Assembly: GCF_014640975.1 (NCBI RefSeq)
Contig: NZ_BMHO01000001.1
Span: 2,242,166 to 2,306,165 of the forward strand
Direction: 5' to 3'
DNA: 64,000 nucleotides
DNA from: Microbacterium faecale
GTDB taxonomy: Bacteria; Actinomycetota; Actinomycetes; Actinomycetales; Microbacteriaceae
Every line of letters starts with the position of its first letter. The first letter of the stretch is position 1. Positions 23,868 to 32,672 of the stretch are shown here, one piece after another. The notes beneath the pieces were generated by a model. That model did not search any database. It was given only the letters and a program-made list of their open reading frames with translations, and had not been told where the DNA came from. The translations under genes were made by a program, and so were the position numbers.

Positions 23868-24773
23868 ATGACGACAGACACCGCCGCGCCCGTGTCGGCG
23901 ACGCGCACCGGCTGGACCGCGCTGACCGCGATCACACCGGTTGCGTGGGGAACGACGTACATCGTGACGACGCATATGCTCCCCGAGGGCCACCCGCTGT
24001 TCGCCGCGTTGATGCGCGCGCTTCCCGCCGGCATCCTCGGACTCCTCCTTACGCGCACGCTCCCCCACGGATCCTGGTGGTGGAAGAGCGCGTTACTCGG
24101 AACCCTCAACATGGGGGCCTTCTTCCCCCTCCTCTTCCTCGCCGCACAGCTGCTGCCGGGAGGCGTGGCGGCGACGCTCGGCGCGGCACAGCCGATCGTC
24201 GTGGCGTTCCTGTCGGTCGTGATCCTGCGCGAGACGCTGTCGACGTGGCGCCTCGCCTGGGGTGTGGTGGGAATGGTCGGCGTCGGCCTCGTCGTGGTCG
24301 GGCCGGGCGCCGGTCTCTCGCCGCTTGGTGTCGTCGCGGGCCTCGCCGGTGCCGCATCGATGGGAACGGGCGTGGTCCTGACGAAGAAGTGGGGGCGCCC
24401 GGCGGGTGTTTCCGCGGTGGGCCTCGCCAGCTGGCAGCTCACCGCCGCCGGCCTTGTCCTGTTGGCTCCGGCGCTCCTCATCGATGGAATTCCGCCCGAC
24501 ATCGACGCCATCGCGATCGCCGGATACCTGTGGCTCGGCGTCGTCGGCGCGCTCATCGGATACAGCCTGTGGTTTGCCGGGATCCGTCGCCTGCCCGTGA
24601 CCGCGACCGCGCTTCTCGGTCTGCTCTCGCCGCTCGTCGCCGCGATTCTCGGATCAGTGATCGCGGGCGAGACGCTCACTCTCCTCCAACTCGCTGGCTT
24701 CGCCATCGCGCTCACTGCCATGCTCGCCGGTCAGCTCAGCCCCGCACGAAGAAAGGTGTCGATCACGCCATGA
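23868..24773 (+). CDS. EamA/DMT-superfamily transporter
   Basis: This protein of about 301 residues has ten predicted membrane helices in two EamA repeats, beginning with the VAWGTTYIVTTHMLPEG segment of the RhaT/YdcZ-like group. Such carriers export amino acids, purines or other metabolites with a proton or by exchange. The ATG at 23868 (MTTDT) is preferred, but a GTG at 23829 is also open. It is divergent from lysR and overlaps the next gene as ATGA. LysR-EamA pairs often respond to and export the same small molecule; the substrate is unknown. Confidence 0.85.
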   Translation: MTTDTAAPVSATRTGWTALTAITPVAWGTTYIVTTHMLPEGHPLFAALMRALPAGILGLLLTRTLPHGSWWWKSALLGTLNMGAFFPLLFLAAQLLPGGVAATLGAAQPIVVAFLSVVILRETLSTWRLAWGVVGMVGVGLVVVGPGAGLSPLGVVAGLAGAASMGTGVVLTKKWGRPAGVSAVGLASWQLTAAGLVLLAPALLIDGIPPDIDAIAIAGYLWLGVVGALIGYSLWFAGIRRLPVTATALLGLLSPLVAAILGSVIAGETLTLLQLAGFAIALTAMLAGQLSPARRKVSITP

Positions 24774-25411
24774 GAATCGCCGTACTCGGAGCCAGCGGAA
24801 TGGCCGGCACCGCCGTCGTCGACGAGGCCCATTCCCGCGGCCACGACATCGTCGCCGTCGCCCGCACCGCACCGCCGATCTCCGGACGTGCACGGGTGGA
24901 GTCGGTCGCCGCCGACGTCGCCAACAGCAGCGCAATCGCGACCGTGGTCGCGGGAGCCGACGCGGTCGTGCTCACGATCAGGCTCGCGCCCGGGGATGAG
25001 CATCGACTCGCGCGCCTCACACGCACCGTCCTCGACAGCGCGGCGCAGCATGGCACGCCTCTCCTCGTGATCGGCGGTGCCGCTCCCCTGCGGTCCCCGC
25101 GTGATCCTGGACGGCGCGTCATCGACGAGGAGGACTTCGTGCCCGCCGAATGGCAGGCGCTCGCACAGGCGAGTCTTGACCAGTTCGACGTCTGCGGCGC
25201 GCACACGGCGGCCGACTGGACGTATCTCAGCCCGCCCGCCGTCCTCGAACCCGGTGAGCGCACCGGAGGCTATCGCCGTGGGACCGACACCCTACTGATG
25301 GGCGTCGGCGGTAGATCGCGCGTGACGGCGCCCGACCTCGCGATCGCGGTCGTCGACGAACTCGAGAATCCACGAGGAGACCGCCATTTCACCATCGCCG
25401 AGCACGAATGA
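24770..25411 (+). CDS. NAD(P)H-binding atypical SDR protein
   Basis: This 213-residue protein has the N-terminal motif VLGASGMAGTAVV (GxxGxxG) and the overall layout of NAD(P)H-binding YwnB/BVR-B-like proteins. It lacks a clear YxxxK catalytic pair. It may be a flavin or quinone reductase or an NAD(P)-sensing regulator. Its ATG overlaps the transporter stop, so it belongs to the LysR-controlled unit. Two palindromic repeats follow its stop and separate it from the convergent membrane gene. Confidence 0.8.
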   Translation: MRIAVLGASGMAGTAVVDEAHSRGHDIVAVARTAPPISGRARVESVAADVANSSAIATVVAGADAVVLTIRLAPGDEHRLARLTRTVLDSAAQHGTPLLVIGGAAPLRSPRDPGRRVIDEEDFVPAEWQALAQASLDQFDVCGAHTAADWTYLSPPAVLEPGERTGGYRRGTDTLLMGVGGRSRVTAPDLAIAVVDELENPRGDRHFTIAEHE

Positions 25412-25419
25412 CGCGCCCA

Positions 25420-25470
25420 CCTTCCACAAACGCACCTTCCTGCAGGATTTTGGGTGCATTCGTGGAAGGC
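25420..25470. repeat. Palindromic repeat, copy 2
   Basis: It has the same arms as copy 1: CCTTCCACAAACGCACC (25420-25436) and GGGTGCATTCGTGGAAGG (25452-25469), with GATTTT between. It begins nine bases after the stop of the plus-strand operon, between convergent genes, so a two-way terminator role is reasonable. Confidence 0.8.
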
Positions 25471-25490
25471 GAAGCGGGGCAGGGTCCTCC

Positions 25491-25545
25491 ACCTTCCACA
25501 GATGCACCCTCCCGCGCGATTTTGGGTGCGTTTGCGGAATGTGGA
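25491..25545. repeat. Palindromic repeat, copy 3
   Basis: It has the same module as copies 1 and 2, arms near 25492-25507 and 25524-25543, with CCCGCGCGATTTT in the centre. The right arm is slightly degenerate (GGAATGTGG in place of GGAAGGTGG). It lies 20 bases after copy 2, in the same orientation, and 16 bases before the end of the convergent membrane gene. Confidence 0.8.
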
Positions 25546-25561
25546 GGTGGAGCGGCGACCG

Positions 25562-26116
25562 TCAGCCGCGCTTCGCGACCTGTCCCATATTTGCGATCGT
25601 CACCCAGACGGGCCAGCCGATGAACCAGATCCCCGCGACGAGCCAGACGCGAGCGATCCAGCCGATCAGTTCGGCCGTACGGACCGGGTCGCCGACGATC
25701 CAGACGATGCCGCCGAGCACGGCCGTCGAGAGGACCGCGCAGACCACCATCCGGCCCCACTCCTTCCATTCGTGCGCGACCCGCTGCGGCCCGTGCTTCG
25801 GCACCTTCGGCGGCTCCGGTGCGCCCGCGAAGCGATGTGCGAACCAGCGGTCGACGCGATGGATGATGGGGTGCCCGAAGGCGACCGTGAAACCGAGATA
25901 CACCGCCCCGAGTCCGTGCGTGAAGTCGGCCGTCGTTCCATTGGCCACGAGGTCCCACGAGATGAGGCTGAGGAGGATGACGTCGAGCAGCGGCACGCAC
26001 AGCAACAACACCGTCGACAGGCCGCGCAGCCGCAGCAGGTAGCGGGCGCCGAGCCCGGCGACGAGGAGAACCCAGAAGCCGATCTCGCACGCGATGATCG
26101 CGATGAGAATGTTCAT
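25562..26116 (-). CDS. Conserved integral membrane protein (YmcC-like)
   Basis: This 184-residue protein has about five to six hydrophobic helices, a central charged loop (about 95-115, with a HRFAG and a lysine/proline-rich part) and Trp-rich C-terminal helices. The sequence pattern, especially THGLGAVYLGFTVAFGHPIIHRVD, recalls the uncharacterised YmcC family. No catalytic motif is evident. It is divergent from the sensor-kinase operon with a 107-base gap and may be connected with it. Confidence 0.6.
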   Translation of the reverse strand: MNILIAIIACEIGFWVLLVAGLGARYLLRLRGLSTVLLLCVPLLDVILLSLISWDLVANGTTADFTHGLGAVYLGFTVAFGHPIIHRVDRWFAHRFAGAPEPPKVPKHGPQRVAHEWKEWGRMVVCAVLSTAVLGGIVWIVGDPVRTAELIGWIARVWLVAGIWFIGWPVWVTIANMGQVAKRG

Positions 26117-26223
26117 GGCTCCACGCTCCCGCGGCGCTCGGCGCGGCGGATCCTTCGACCGTCCACACCGTCCTCCTTCGTTCGGATGAGGTGCTGGCCC
26201 GAAAGGTTCGGCAGGATTGGGTC

Positions 26224-27399
26224 ATGATCGAGCGGCGCATGCGCAGCATTCTGCGACAGCTGAACGAGCGGCCACGCAGTCGCGATGCGCTGGGCGCCAT
26301 CGCCTACCTGCTGACCGGCGTCGCACTCCTCCAGTTCGGCGGATACCGTCTGTGGGCCGACGTCGCGCTCATCGATGAGCCGGCCGCCTTCCTGGTACTC
26401 CTCGGCGCGATGTCGCTGCTGGCGGTCTGGAGGTCGACCCGCCCGTTTCTCGTGCTGCTGCTCGGGACGGGGCTCGCCGTGTGCGATCTTCTGCTTGGCA
26501 GCAGCTTCGGTGTGATCCTCCTCCTCGGCGACTTCGTCTACTGCGCGTTCCGCTACGGCGGCGACCGGGGCGTGCGCGCGCTGCTGTGGGGGATCCTCGC
26601 ACTGACCGTCGTGGCGGTGCTGACGCTCGTGGTGTGGTTTCGCGGCAGCGGCGTCGCGGCCGCGGTCTCGCTGCAGTGGGCGCTCACCGTCATGATCGGC
26701 GGATTGTGGGGGTGGAACGTGCGCAGCGAGCGCGTCAGCACGCGGACTGCGATGGCGCTGCGCCACGCCCAGGAGACGGAGCGGCTCCGTCGACGCATCG
26801 CCCACGACCTGCATGATCATGTGGCGAACCACATCGCGGTGGCGGGCCTCCACATCGAGGCCGCGCGACTCCGCGGAGCACGGGAGGAGAGACTGCCGGG
26901 GGCAGCGGCGCAGAGCCTCGAGAAGGCCACGCAGGGAACGGATGAGGCTCATCGGCGACTGCGTCAGCTGATCGCGGTGCTGACGACGATAGACGGCCTC
27001 GAGCAGCATCCGCTCAGCACGGACGGTTCGCTCGACGATCTGCTGCCCGACGACCGCTCGCTCCTCCGGCGCGGGCACGACCTCACGGACATCCTCGCTG
27101 CGCAGAGTGCCTCAGGGGCGGCGATCATCCGGAGGGTCGTCAGTGAACTTATCACGAACGCCGTCAAGCACGGCGAGGGCGACGTCCTCCTCGATGTCGA
27201 TGACGACGCCGTCCGTGTGTCGAACGTCATCGCGGGCACGAGCGCCGTCCCGGGAACCGGAATCGGCACGGCCGGGGCTGCTCTGCTGCTCGAGGACATC
27301 GGCGGGAGCCTCTCCGCAGAACGACTTGCCGGCACCGACCGATGGCGGGCGACGGTCACCCTGCCGCAGGTATTCGTCGAGGGCGTCCGACATGCATGA
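26224..27399 (+). CDS. Sensor histidine kinase (NarL/DesK type)
   Basis: The 391-residue protein has four to six membrane helices in the first about 150 residues and no large extracellular domain. The HisKA_3 dimer motif RIAHDLHDHVANHI holds the phosphorylated His. A C-terminal HATPase_c domain has ELITNAVKHG and the GTGIGTAG glycine box. It senses something within or at the membrane and phosphorylates the adjacent response regulator. ATG at 26224 follows AGGAT; the frame extends to 26191. The stop overlaps the regulator start by eight bases. Confidence 0.9.
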   Translation: MIERRMRSILRQLNERPRSRDALGAIAYLLTGVALLQFGGYRLWADVALIDEPAAFLVLLGAMSLLAVWRSTRPFLVLLLGTGLAVCDLLLGSSFGVILLLGDFVYCAFRYGGDRGVRALLWGILALTVVAVLTLVVWFRGSGVAAAVSLQWALTVMIGGLWGWNVRSERVSTRTAMALRHAQETERLRRRIAHDLHDHVANHIAVAGLHIEAARLRGAREERLPGAAAQSLEKATQGTDEAHRRLRQLIAVLTTIDGLEQHPLSTDGSLDDLLPDDRSLLRRGHDLTDILAAQSASGAAIIRRVVSELITNAVKHGEGDVLLDVDDDAVRVSNVIAGTSAVPGTGIGTAGAALLLEDIGGSLSAERLAGTDRWRATVTLPQVFVEGVRHA

Positions 27400-28018
27400 G
27401 AACATCCGCGTCGCGATTGTCGATGACCACGAAGCCATCCGCGGCGGGATCGCGGCTATCCTGGGCGCCGACGACCGCATCACGATCGTGGGCGAGGCCG
27501 AGAACGGACTCGACGCCGCCGCACTGTGCCTCCGCGAACACCCCCACGTGGCGCTCGTCGACCTGCGGATGCCCGGCACGGACGGCATCTGGGCGACCGA
27601 GCGCATCACCGCGGAGACGACGACGCGCGTTCTCGTCCTGACGACCTTCGACTCGGACGACCTTGTCGCGCAGGCCCTGGCGGCCGGCGCGCACGGATAC
27701 CTCCTCAAGACCGTTCGCGGGGCCGATCTGATCCAGGCCGTCGCCCACGTCGCCGCCGATCGTCATGTCATCGACCCGGCCGTCGCGGGCGGCGTGATCG
27801 CGCGTCTCAACAGCGCGTCACCGGCTCCGCCGCCGCGCACCGACCTCACCGACCGCGAGGCGCAGGTGCTCGGTTTCGTCTCCGAGGGTCTCACCAACCA
27901 GCAGATCGCCGACCGCCTCACCCTGAGCATCACCACGGTGAAAACCCACGTCGGCTCGCTCTACGCGAAGACCGGAGCAACCTCTCGCGTGCAGCTCGGA
28001 CGCCACCGCGGGTCATGA
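27392..28018 (+). CDS. LuxR/NarL-type response regulator
   Basis: The 208-residue regulator has a receiver domain: acidic pocket DDHE near residues 10-13, phosphorylated Asp in ALVDLRMPG, Thr in VLTTFD, and Lys in YLLKT. A LuxR HTH follows (LTDREAQVLGFVSEGLTNQQIADRL). It is the partner of the upstream kinase. The last six bases overlap the end of the convergent mpg gene, so no terminator separates them. Target genes are unknown; the divergent membrane gene is a candidate. Confidence 0.92.
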   Translation: MHENIRVAIVDDHEAIRGGIAAILGADDRITIVGEAENGLDAAALCLREHPHVALVDLRMPGTDGIWATERITAETTTRVLVLTTFDSDDLVAQALAAGAHGYLLKTVRGADLIQAVAHVAADRHVIDPAVAGGVIARLNSASPAPPPRTDLTDREAQVLGFVSEGLTNQQIADRLTLSITTVKTHVGSLYAKTGATSRVQLGRHRGS

Positions 28019-28627
28019 CCGGCTGGGGCGCGGCGCTCCGTGATGGCGCGACACGTAGGGGTTCCCACGCAGGTAGAAGCGCCGCGGCAGGTCTGCGGCT
28101 TTCGAGATCCCGACGCGGCGCCCGACCTCGATGAGGTGCGCCGGCGTCTCCTCGCGCGGCACCAACAGCAACGAGCGCTCGGCGGATCCGTCGAGCGCGC
28201 TGCCCGTGAACGTCAGGTCGACGCCGAGCGCCTGACCGAGCTTTCCGGGTCCGTTTGTGAGCTCGACTCCCCCGCGTCCGCGACGGGCCTGCATGACGTC
28301 TGCGCCGTCCAGCGGCTCGGCGCCGCGGATCAGCACACCCGACCCGTGATCGGCTCGTCCGGTCACGACGTTGCAGCAGAAGTGGATCCCATGCGACTGA
28401 TAGACGTAGAGGTGACCGGCCGACAGGAACATCGCGGCGTTGCGGGGCGTGGGGCCGCGGAAGGTGTGGCTCGCGGGATCCTCCTGATCGTACGCTTCGG
28501 TCTCGACGATGCGCACTCGCACGCGCGGGCCGGACGTGGTGACCAGCTCGCATCCGATCAGGCGCCGCGCCGCCACCTCGACGGGCACGTCGAGAAATTC
28601 GAAGGCAGACGGGAGGGAAGCTGACAC
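28013..28627 (-). CDS. mpg: 3-methyladenine DNA glycosylase (AAG/MPG family)
   Basis: This enzyme of about 204 residues removes alkylated purines. It shows the family segments RRLIGCELV, RIVETEAYDQEDPASH (catalytic Glu), RNAAMFLSAGHLYVYQSHGIHFCCN and LTNGPGKLGQALG. The start is taken as GTG at 28627, because the divergent gene begins at 28686 and upstream frames have no match. No ribosome site is clear; translation may be leaderless. It is convergent with the response regulator. Confidence 0.92.
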   Translation of the reverse strand: MSASLPSAFEFLDVPVEVAARRLIGCELVTTSGPRVRVRIVETEAYDQEDPASHTFRGPTPRNAAMFLSAGHLYVYQSHGIHFCCNVVTGRADHGSGVLIRGAEPLDGADVMQARRGRGGVELTNGPGKLGQALGVDLTFTGSALDGSAERSLLLVPREETPAHLIEVGRRVGISKAADLPRRFYLRGNPYVSRHHGAPRPSRS

Positions 28628-28672
28628 ATGTGCGATTGTGACAGATCCCGCCGGGCTGCCGATGGGCCGGGC

Positions 28673-28686
28673 GTACTCTCGAAGGG
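28673..28686 (+). promoter_or_regulatory. Predicted leaderless promoter of the nitronate monooxygenase gene
   Basis: A -10-like TACTCT at 28673-28678 ends seven bases before the GTG at 28686, which would make the start codon the first transcribed base. Leaderless mRNAs are common in actinobacteria. The AGAAGG just before the GTG is too close to serve as a standard ribosome site. Confidence 0.45.
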
Positions 28687-29738
28687 TGAGCGACCTGACT
28701 GCGACCCTCGGCATTCGGACCCCCATCCTCCTCGGAGCCTTCGGCGGACTGTCCTCGATTCCCCTCACGACAGCCGTCAGCGAGCTCGGCGGGCTCGGCG
28801 CGTACGGCCTCTACGGCTACGACGGGGACCGGATCCGGAGCACGATCGCCGACCTGCGCGCCGCGACCGCGCGCCCGTTCGCTGTCAACATCTGGCTTCC
28901 GACGGGCGATGAGGCGGCTCCGGGGCCGCAGCACACCACGTTCGCGCTCGCTCTGGAACCGTTCTACTCGGCGGTCGGCGTCGAGATGCCGCAGCGCCCG
29001 GAGCGCTACCTCCCGCCGCTCGGCGAACAGGTCGACGCCATCCTCGAGGCCCGTCCCGCGGTCCTCAGCGTCGTCTACGGGGTTCCGTCTGCTGAGCTCG
29101 TGAGCGCCGCGCACGAACGTGGGATCCGCGTGGTCGGCACCGCGACCACGGTCGCCGAGGCCGTCGCGCTGGACGATGCGGGCATCGACGCGATCATCGC
29201 CTCTGGTGCCGAGGCCGCGGGGCACCGTGTCTCCTTTCTGCGCGCCGCCGAGGACTCCCTCGTGGGCACCTTCTCGCTCGTGCCGCAGGTCGTCGACGCC
29301 GTGCGTGCGCCGGTCATCGCGGCCGGAGGTATCGCCGACCGTCGCGGCGTCGCGGCAGCGTTCGCGTTGGGTGCCACCGGAGTGCAGGTCGGGACGGCCT
29401 TCCTCGCGACGCGAGAATCGGCGGCGAACGACGCGCATCGCGACGCGATCCGACGCACCGCCGCCGACGAGACGGTGCTGACGCGCGCAATGAGCGGCCG
29501 CCTCTCGCGGGGCGTGCGCAACCGCGCCGTCCGGGCGATCGAAGCCGGCGGTCTCACCGCGCCGTTCCCGGCGCAGAATTGGCTCACCGGTCGCTTTCGT
29601 GCTCCCGCGGGCGAACAGGGTCTCGGCGAGCTGCAGTCGCTGTGGGTCGGCCAGTCGGCGCCGCTCGCCGTCCGCGACCGCGCCGAGGAGGTCTTCGCGG
29701 AACTCGCGGCCGGCCTCCCCTCCTCACCCGCACGATAA
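28686..29738 (+). CDS. Nitronate monooxygenase
   Basis: This 350-residue FMN-dependent TIM-barrel enzyme oxidises alkyl nitronates to carbonyl compounds and nitrite. It contains GTATTVAEAVALDDAGID, SGAEAAGHR and APVIAAGGIADRRGVAAA, the FMN-phosphate loops of the family, and VQVGTAFL. The usual N-terminal PILLGAFGG replaces PIIQAPMAG. The GTG at 28686 is preferred; an ATG at 28662 would add eight residues but lies upstream of the likely transcription start. It is followed after nine bases by a F420-type reductase. Confidence 0.88.
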   Translation: MSDLTATLGIRTPILLGAFGGLSSIPLTTAVSELGGLGAYGLYGYDGDRIRSTIADLRAATARPFAVNIWLPTGDEAAPGPQHTTFALALEPFYSAVGVEMPQRPERYLPPLGEQVDAILEARPAVLSVVYGVPSAELVSAAHERGIRVVGTATTVAEAVALDDAGIDAIIASGAEAAGHRVSFLRAAEDSLVGTFSLVPQVVDAVRAPVIAAGGIADRRGVAAAFALGATGVQVGTAFLATRESAANDAHRDAIRRTAADETVLTRAMSGRLSRGVRNRAVRAIEAGGLTAPFPAQNWLTGRFRAPAGEQGLGELQSLWVGQSAPLAVRDRAEEVFAELAAGLPSSPAR

Positions 29739-29747
29739 CCTCGACGC

Positions 29748-30185
29748 ATGGCACTCAAGGGCGAATACTTGCCGAGCACCGCGGAGTGGGCTCGCACACA
29801 GGCAGAGACGTACGAAGCAACCAGTGGCGCGGAGGCCGGCGAGCTGCGCGGCGCCCCGATCATCGTGCTGACGACGGTCGGCGCGAAGACCGGAGGGCTG
29901 CGCAAGACCGCACTCATGCGCGTCGAGCACGAGGGCCGCTACGCCGTCGTGGCCTCGAAGGGCGGCGCCCCAAAGCCGCCCCAGTGGTACTGGAACATCG
30001 TGCGCAACCCGCGCGTCGAACTGCAGGACGGCGCCGACAAGCGCGAGTATGTCGCACGCGAACTCGAGGGCGACGAGTACGACGCATGGTGGGCTCGTGC
30101 AGCGGCCGTGTGGCCCGACTACGACGAGTACAAGGCGAAGACCGATCGCCGAATCGCCATGTTCGTTCTCGAACCCGCGGCGTGA
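29748..30185 (+). CDS. Deazaflavin (F420)-dependent nitroreductase-family protein (Ddn-like)
   Basis: The 145-residue split-barrel protein has the family pattern [23 protein letters not shown], then [21 protein letters not shown] and a [13 protein letters not shown] end. Members bind reduced F420 and reduce quinones, nitro compounds or enones. It lies nine bases after the nitronate monooxygenase stop, so both may handle nitro compounds together. It lacks an obvious ribosome site. Confidence 0.88.
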   Translation: MALKGEYLPSTAEWARTQAETYEATSGAEAGELRGAPIIVLTTVGAKTGGLRKTALMRVEHEGRYAVVASKGGAPKPPQWYWNIVRNPRVELQDGADKREYVARELEGDEYDAWWARAAAVWPDYDEYKAKTDRRIAMFVLEPAA

Positions 30186-30223
30186 CGTCACCGTCGGTGC
30201 GCGGCACCACATAATCTGGGGGA

Positions 30224-30892
30224 ATGACCCTTTACGCCGCCGCTGACGGCTCTGCGCTCGGCAATCCCGGGCCGATGGGCTGGGCCTGGTACATCGACGA
30301 CGACCGCTGGGCTGCCGGAGGCGCACCACACGGCACGAACAACATCGGCGAGTTGACGGCGGTGCTGGAACTGCTTCGAGCGACCGCGCACACCGGCGAG
30401 GATCTCGTCGTCGAGTGCGACAGCCGTTACGTCATCGACGCCATCACCAAGTGGATGGCGGGCTGGAAGCGTAAGGGGTGGAAGAAGGCCGACGGCAAGC
30501 CCGTGCTCAACCGCGAGCTCATGGAGGCACTCGACGGCGAGATGCAGGGGCGCCAAGTGCGCTTCGAGTGGGTGAAGGGCCATGCCGGACACCCGCTGAA
30601 CGAAGCGGCCGACGTCCGCGCGAACGGCGCCGCCCGCGCGTTCCAGCGACGGGAGGCTCCGAATCCCGGTCCCGGCTTCTCTGGGGCGACCGCGTCCGCG
30701 CCTCCCGCGCCACGCGGATCCGCCGTCGAGGCACCTGACGACACCCTCGACGGAACCCTGTTCGACGCGCTTGATGACGACGTGTTCACAGAGGTTCGCG
30801 TCGTGCTGTCGTCCGACGAGCACGCGCGCCTGCGCGGCCGTGCGAGTTCCGCGGGGCTCAGCCCTGAGGAGTTCCTTCGCGGACTGATCTGA
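30224..30892 (+). CDS. rnhA: Ribonuclease HI with C-terminal extension
   Basis: The N-terminal about 145 residues form RNase HI: Asp8 in AADGSALGNPG, Glu in NNIGELTAVLELL, Asp in VVECDSRYVI, and the HxxxxxNExAD segment in GHAGHPLNEAADVRAN. It removes RNA from RNA-DNA hybrids. The remaining about 75 residues are a Pro/Ala-rich linker and an acidic module (DDTLDGTLFDALDDD, then a helix ending FLRGLI) not found in the E. coli enzyme. The 3' end overlaps the convergent GH15 gene by 35 bases. Confidence 0.9.
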   Translation: MTLYAAADGSALGNPGPMGWAWYIDDDRWAAGGAPHGTNNIGELTAVLELLRATAHTGEDLVVECDSRYVIDAITKWMAGWKRKGWKKADGKPVLNRELMEALDGEMQGRQVRFEWVKGHAGHPLNEAADVRANGAARAFQRREAPNPGPGFSGATASAPPAPRGSAVEAPDDTLDGTLFDALDDDVFTEVRVVLSSDEHARLRGRASSAGLSPEEFLRGLI

Positions 30893-32630
30893 GCGCGTCC
30901 GCCGCCCGCACGAGCCCGAGGTGGCTGAACGCCTGCGGGAAGTTGCCCATCTGCCGCCGCGCGTGAGTGTCATACTCCTCCGCGAGCAGACCGACATCGT
31001 TCGCGAGCCCGGTGAGGTGCTCCATCAGTTCGACCGCCTCGTCGCGACGTCCTGAGTGCGCGTACTGTTCGACGAGCCAGAAGCTGCACACGAGGAAGGG
31101 GTGCTCGTCGCCGGGCAGTCCGTCTGCTCCAACGGTGCGGTAACGCAGCAGAAGTCCGTCCTGCATGAGGTCGCGCTCGATCTGAGCGACGGTGGCGACC
31201 ATCCGCGGGTCGTCATAAGCGACGAATCCCGTGTGCGGGATCTGCAGCAGCGAGGCGTCGACCTCCGTCGTGTCGTAGGTCTGCGTGAAACCGCCCGTCT
31301 CGGGGTTCACGCCGCGCGTCAGGATCTCGTCGCGCAGCTCGTCGCGCAGTCGCGCCCACGTCTCCCGCGGACCCGCGAGCCCGTATTCGTCCACCGCTCT
31401 CACCCCGCGGTCGACGGCGGCCCACATCATCACGCGTGAGTGAGTGAAGTAGTGCGGGTCGCCGCGCATCTCCCACAGTCCCTGATCCTTCCGAGCGGCG
31501 TGATCGACGACGTAGTCGAGCATCGCTCGCTGGAGCGGCCACGAGAAGTCGTCCTCGGCAATGCCCGCATCACGCAGCTGCGCGAGCGCGATCATCACCT
31601 CGCCGACGACATCCGCCTGGAACTGCGTCACTGCTCCGTTTCCGACACGGACGGGGCGCGAGTCGAGGTACCCGGGAAGGTGATCGAGCGTCCGCTCTGG
31701 GAGCGACCTCTCCCCCGCGATGCCGTACATGATCTGCAGGTCCTCGGGATCCCCCGCGACCGCGCGCAGAAGCCACTGCCGCCAGCGAAGCGGCGTCTGG
31801 GTACGCCCGTGGAAGAGGAACGCCTCGAGGGTGAGCGCGGAATCGCGCAGCCAGCAGAAGCGATAGTCCCAGTTGCGCACACCACCCGGATCCTCGGGAA
31901 GCGACGTCGTCGGCGCCGCCACGATCCCGCCCGTGTCCGCGTCGGTCAACGCCCGCAGCACGAGCAGCGAGCGATGCACGTACCGCCCCCACGGGCCGTC
32001 CGCGGTGATCTCGGCGTTCCACTCGTCCCAGACACGGCGCGTGTCATCGAGCGCGACGCGCACGTCGAGCGGCTCAGGCGCCTCCAGGTGCGACGGCGTC
32101 CGGCTGAGGTCCCACGCGACGCTCTCCCCCGCCGTGAGCTCGTGACGCCCGACGTGCCGGCGACCGTCGGCAGTCAGCTCGGGGCCGACAAGATCGTAGC
32201 GATCGGGTCCAGCGATCGCCGTCAGCCTGTCGCCGCGCCGGCGCACCCATGGCGCCGCGGCGCCATAACCCGGCCGCAGGCGCAGGTCCGATTCGACGAC
32301 GACCCGGCCCGAGAGACACCGCACCTCACGGACGACGTCCGCGCGTGCGTCCGCGGACGGCATGAAGTCGATCGTCTCGGCCTCGCCGGTCGCAGAACGC
32401 CAGCGGGTCCGGAGAATGAAGGTGCCGTCGTCGTAGGCGCGCGAGACGACCTCGGCGTCCTCGACGGCGATCCGCCAGCGTCCGTGATCCGGTTCGCCGA
32501 GCAGCGCCGCGAAGACCGCGGGGGCATCGAAGCGGGGCAGGCAGAGCCAGTCGACGCTGCCGTCGCGCGAGACGAGCGCGGCCGAGTGCTGATCAGCCAA
32601 GAGGGCGTAGTCCTCGATCGGAGTGGTCAC
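30858..32630 (-). CDS. GH15-family glucan hydrolase (glucoamylase/trehalase-like)
   Basis: The 590-residue cytosolic protein starts TTPIEDYALLADQHSAALVS and has a beta-sandwich N-terminal domain and an (alpha/alpha)6 barrel. It shows NWDYRFCWLRDSALTLEAFL, the catalytic acid in GLWEMRG and the second acidic residue in LLAEEYD. Homologues in actinobacteria act as glucoamylases or as trehalases. No signal peptide is present. GTG at 32630 is the start; the frame upstream to 33077 is not homologous. The 3' end overlaps rnhA. Confidence 0.9.
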   Translation of the reverse strand: MTTPIEDYALLADQHSAALVSRDGSVDWLCLPRFDAPAVFAALLGEPDHGRWRIAVEDAEVVSRAYDDGTFILRTRWRSATGEAETIDFMPSADARADVVREVRCLSGRVVVESDLRLRPGYGAAAPWVRRRGDRLTAIAGPDRYDLVGPELTADGRRHVGRHELTAGESVAWDLSRTPSHLEAPEPLDVRVALDDTRRVWDEWNAEITADGPWGRYVHRSLLVLRALTDADTGGIVAAPTTSLPEDPGGVRNWDYRFCWLRDSALTLEAFLFHGRTQTPLRWRQWLLRAVAGDPEDLQIMYGIAGERSLPERTLDHLPGYLDSRPVRVGNGAVTQFQADVVGEVMIALAQLRDAGIAEDDFSWPLQRAMLDYVVDHAARKDQGLWEMRGDPHYFTHSRVMMWAAVDRGVRAVDEYGLAGPRETWARLRDELRDEILTRGVNPETGGFTQTYDTTEVDASLLQIPHTGFVAYDDPRMVATVAQIERDLMQDGLLLRYRTVGADGLPGDEHPFLVCSFWLVEQYAHSGRRDEAVELMEHLTGLANDVGLLAEEYDTHARRQMGNFPQAFSHLGLVRAADALRSVREGTPQG

Positions 32631-32672
32631 GTTTCCAGGCTGACACACCCGCTGCGTCGATAGGGTGGAATC

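Noticed and set aside
23945..25411. 488-codon fused frame ending in the NAD(P)H-binding protein
   Set aside because: Its first half is the out-of-frame reading of the EamA transporter; the real start is ATG 24770.
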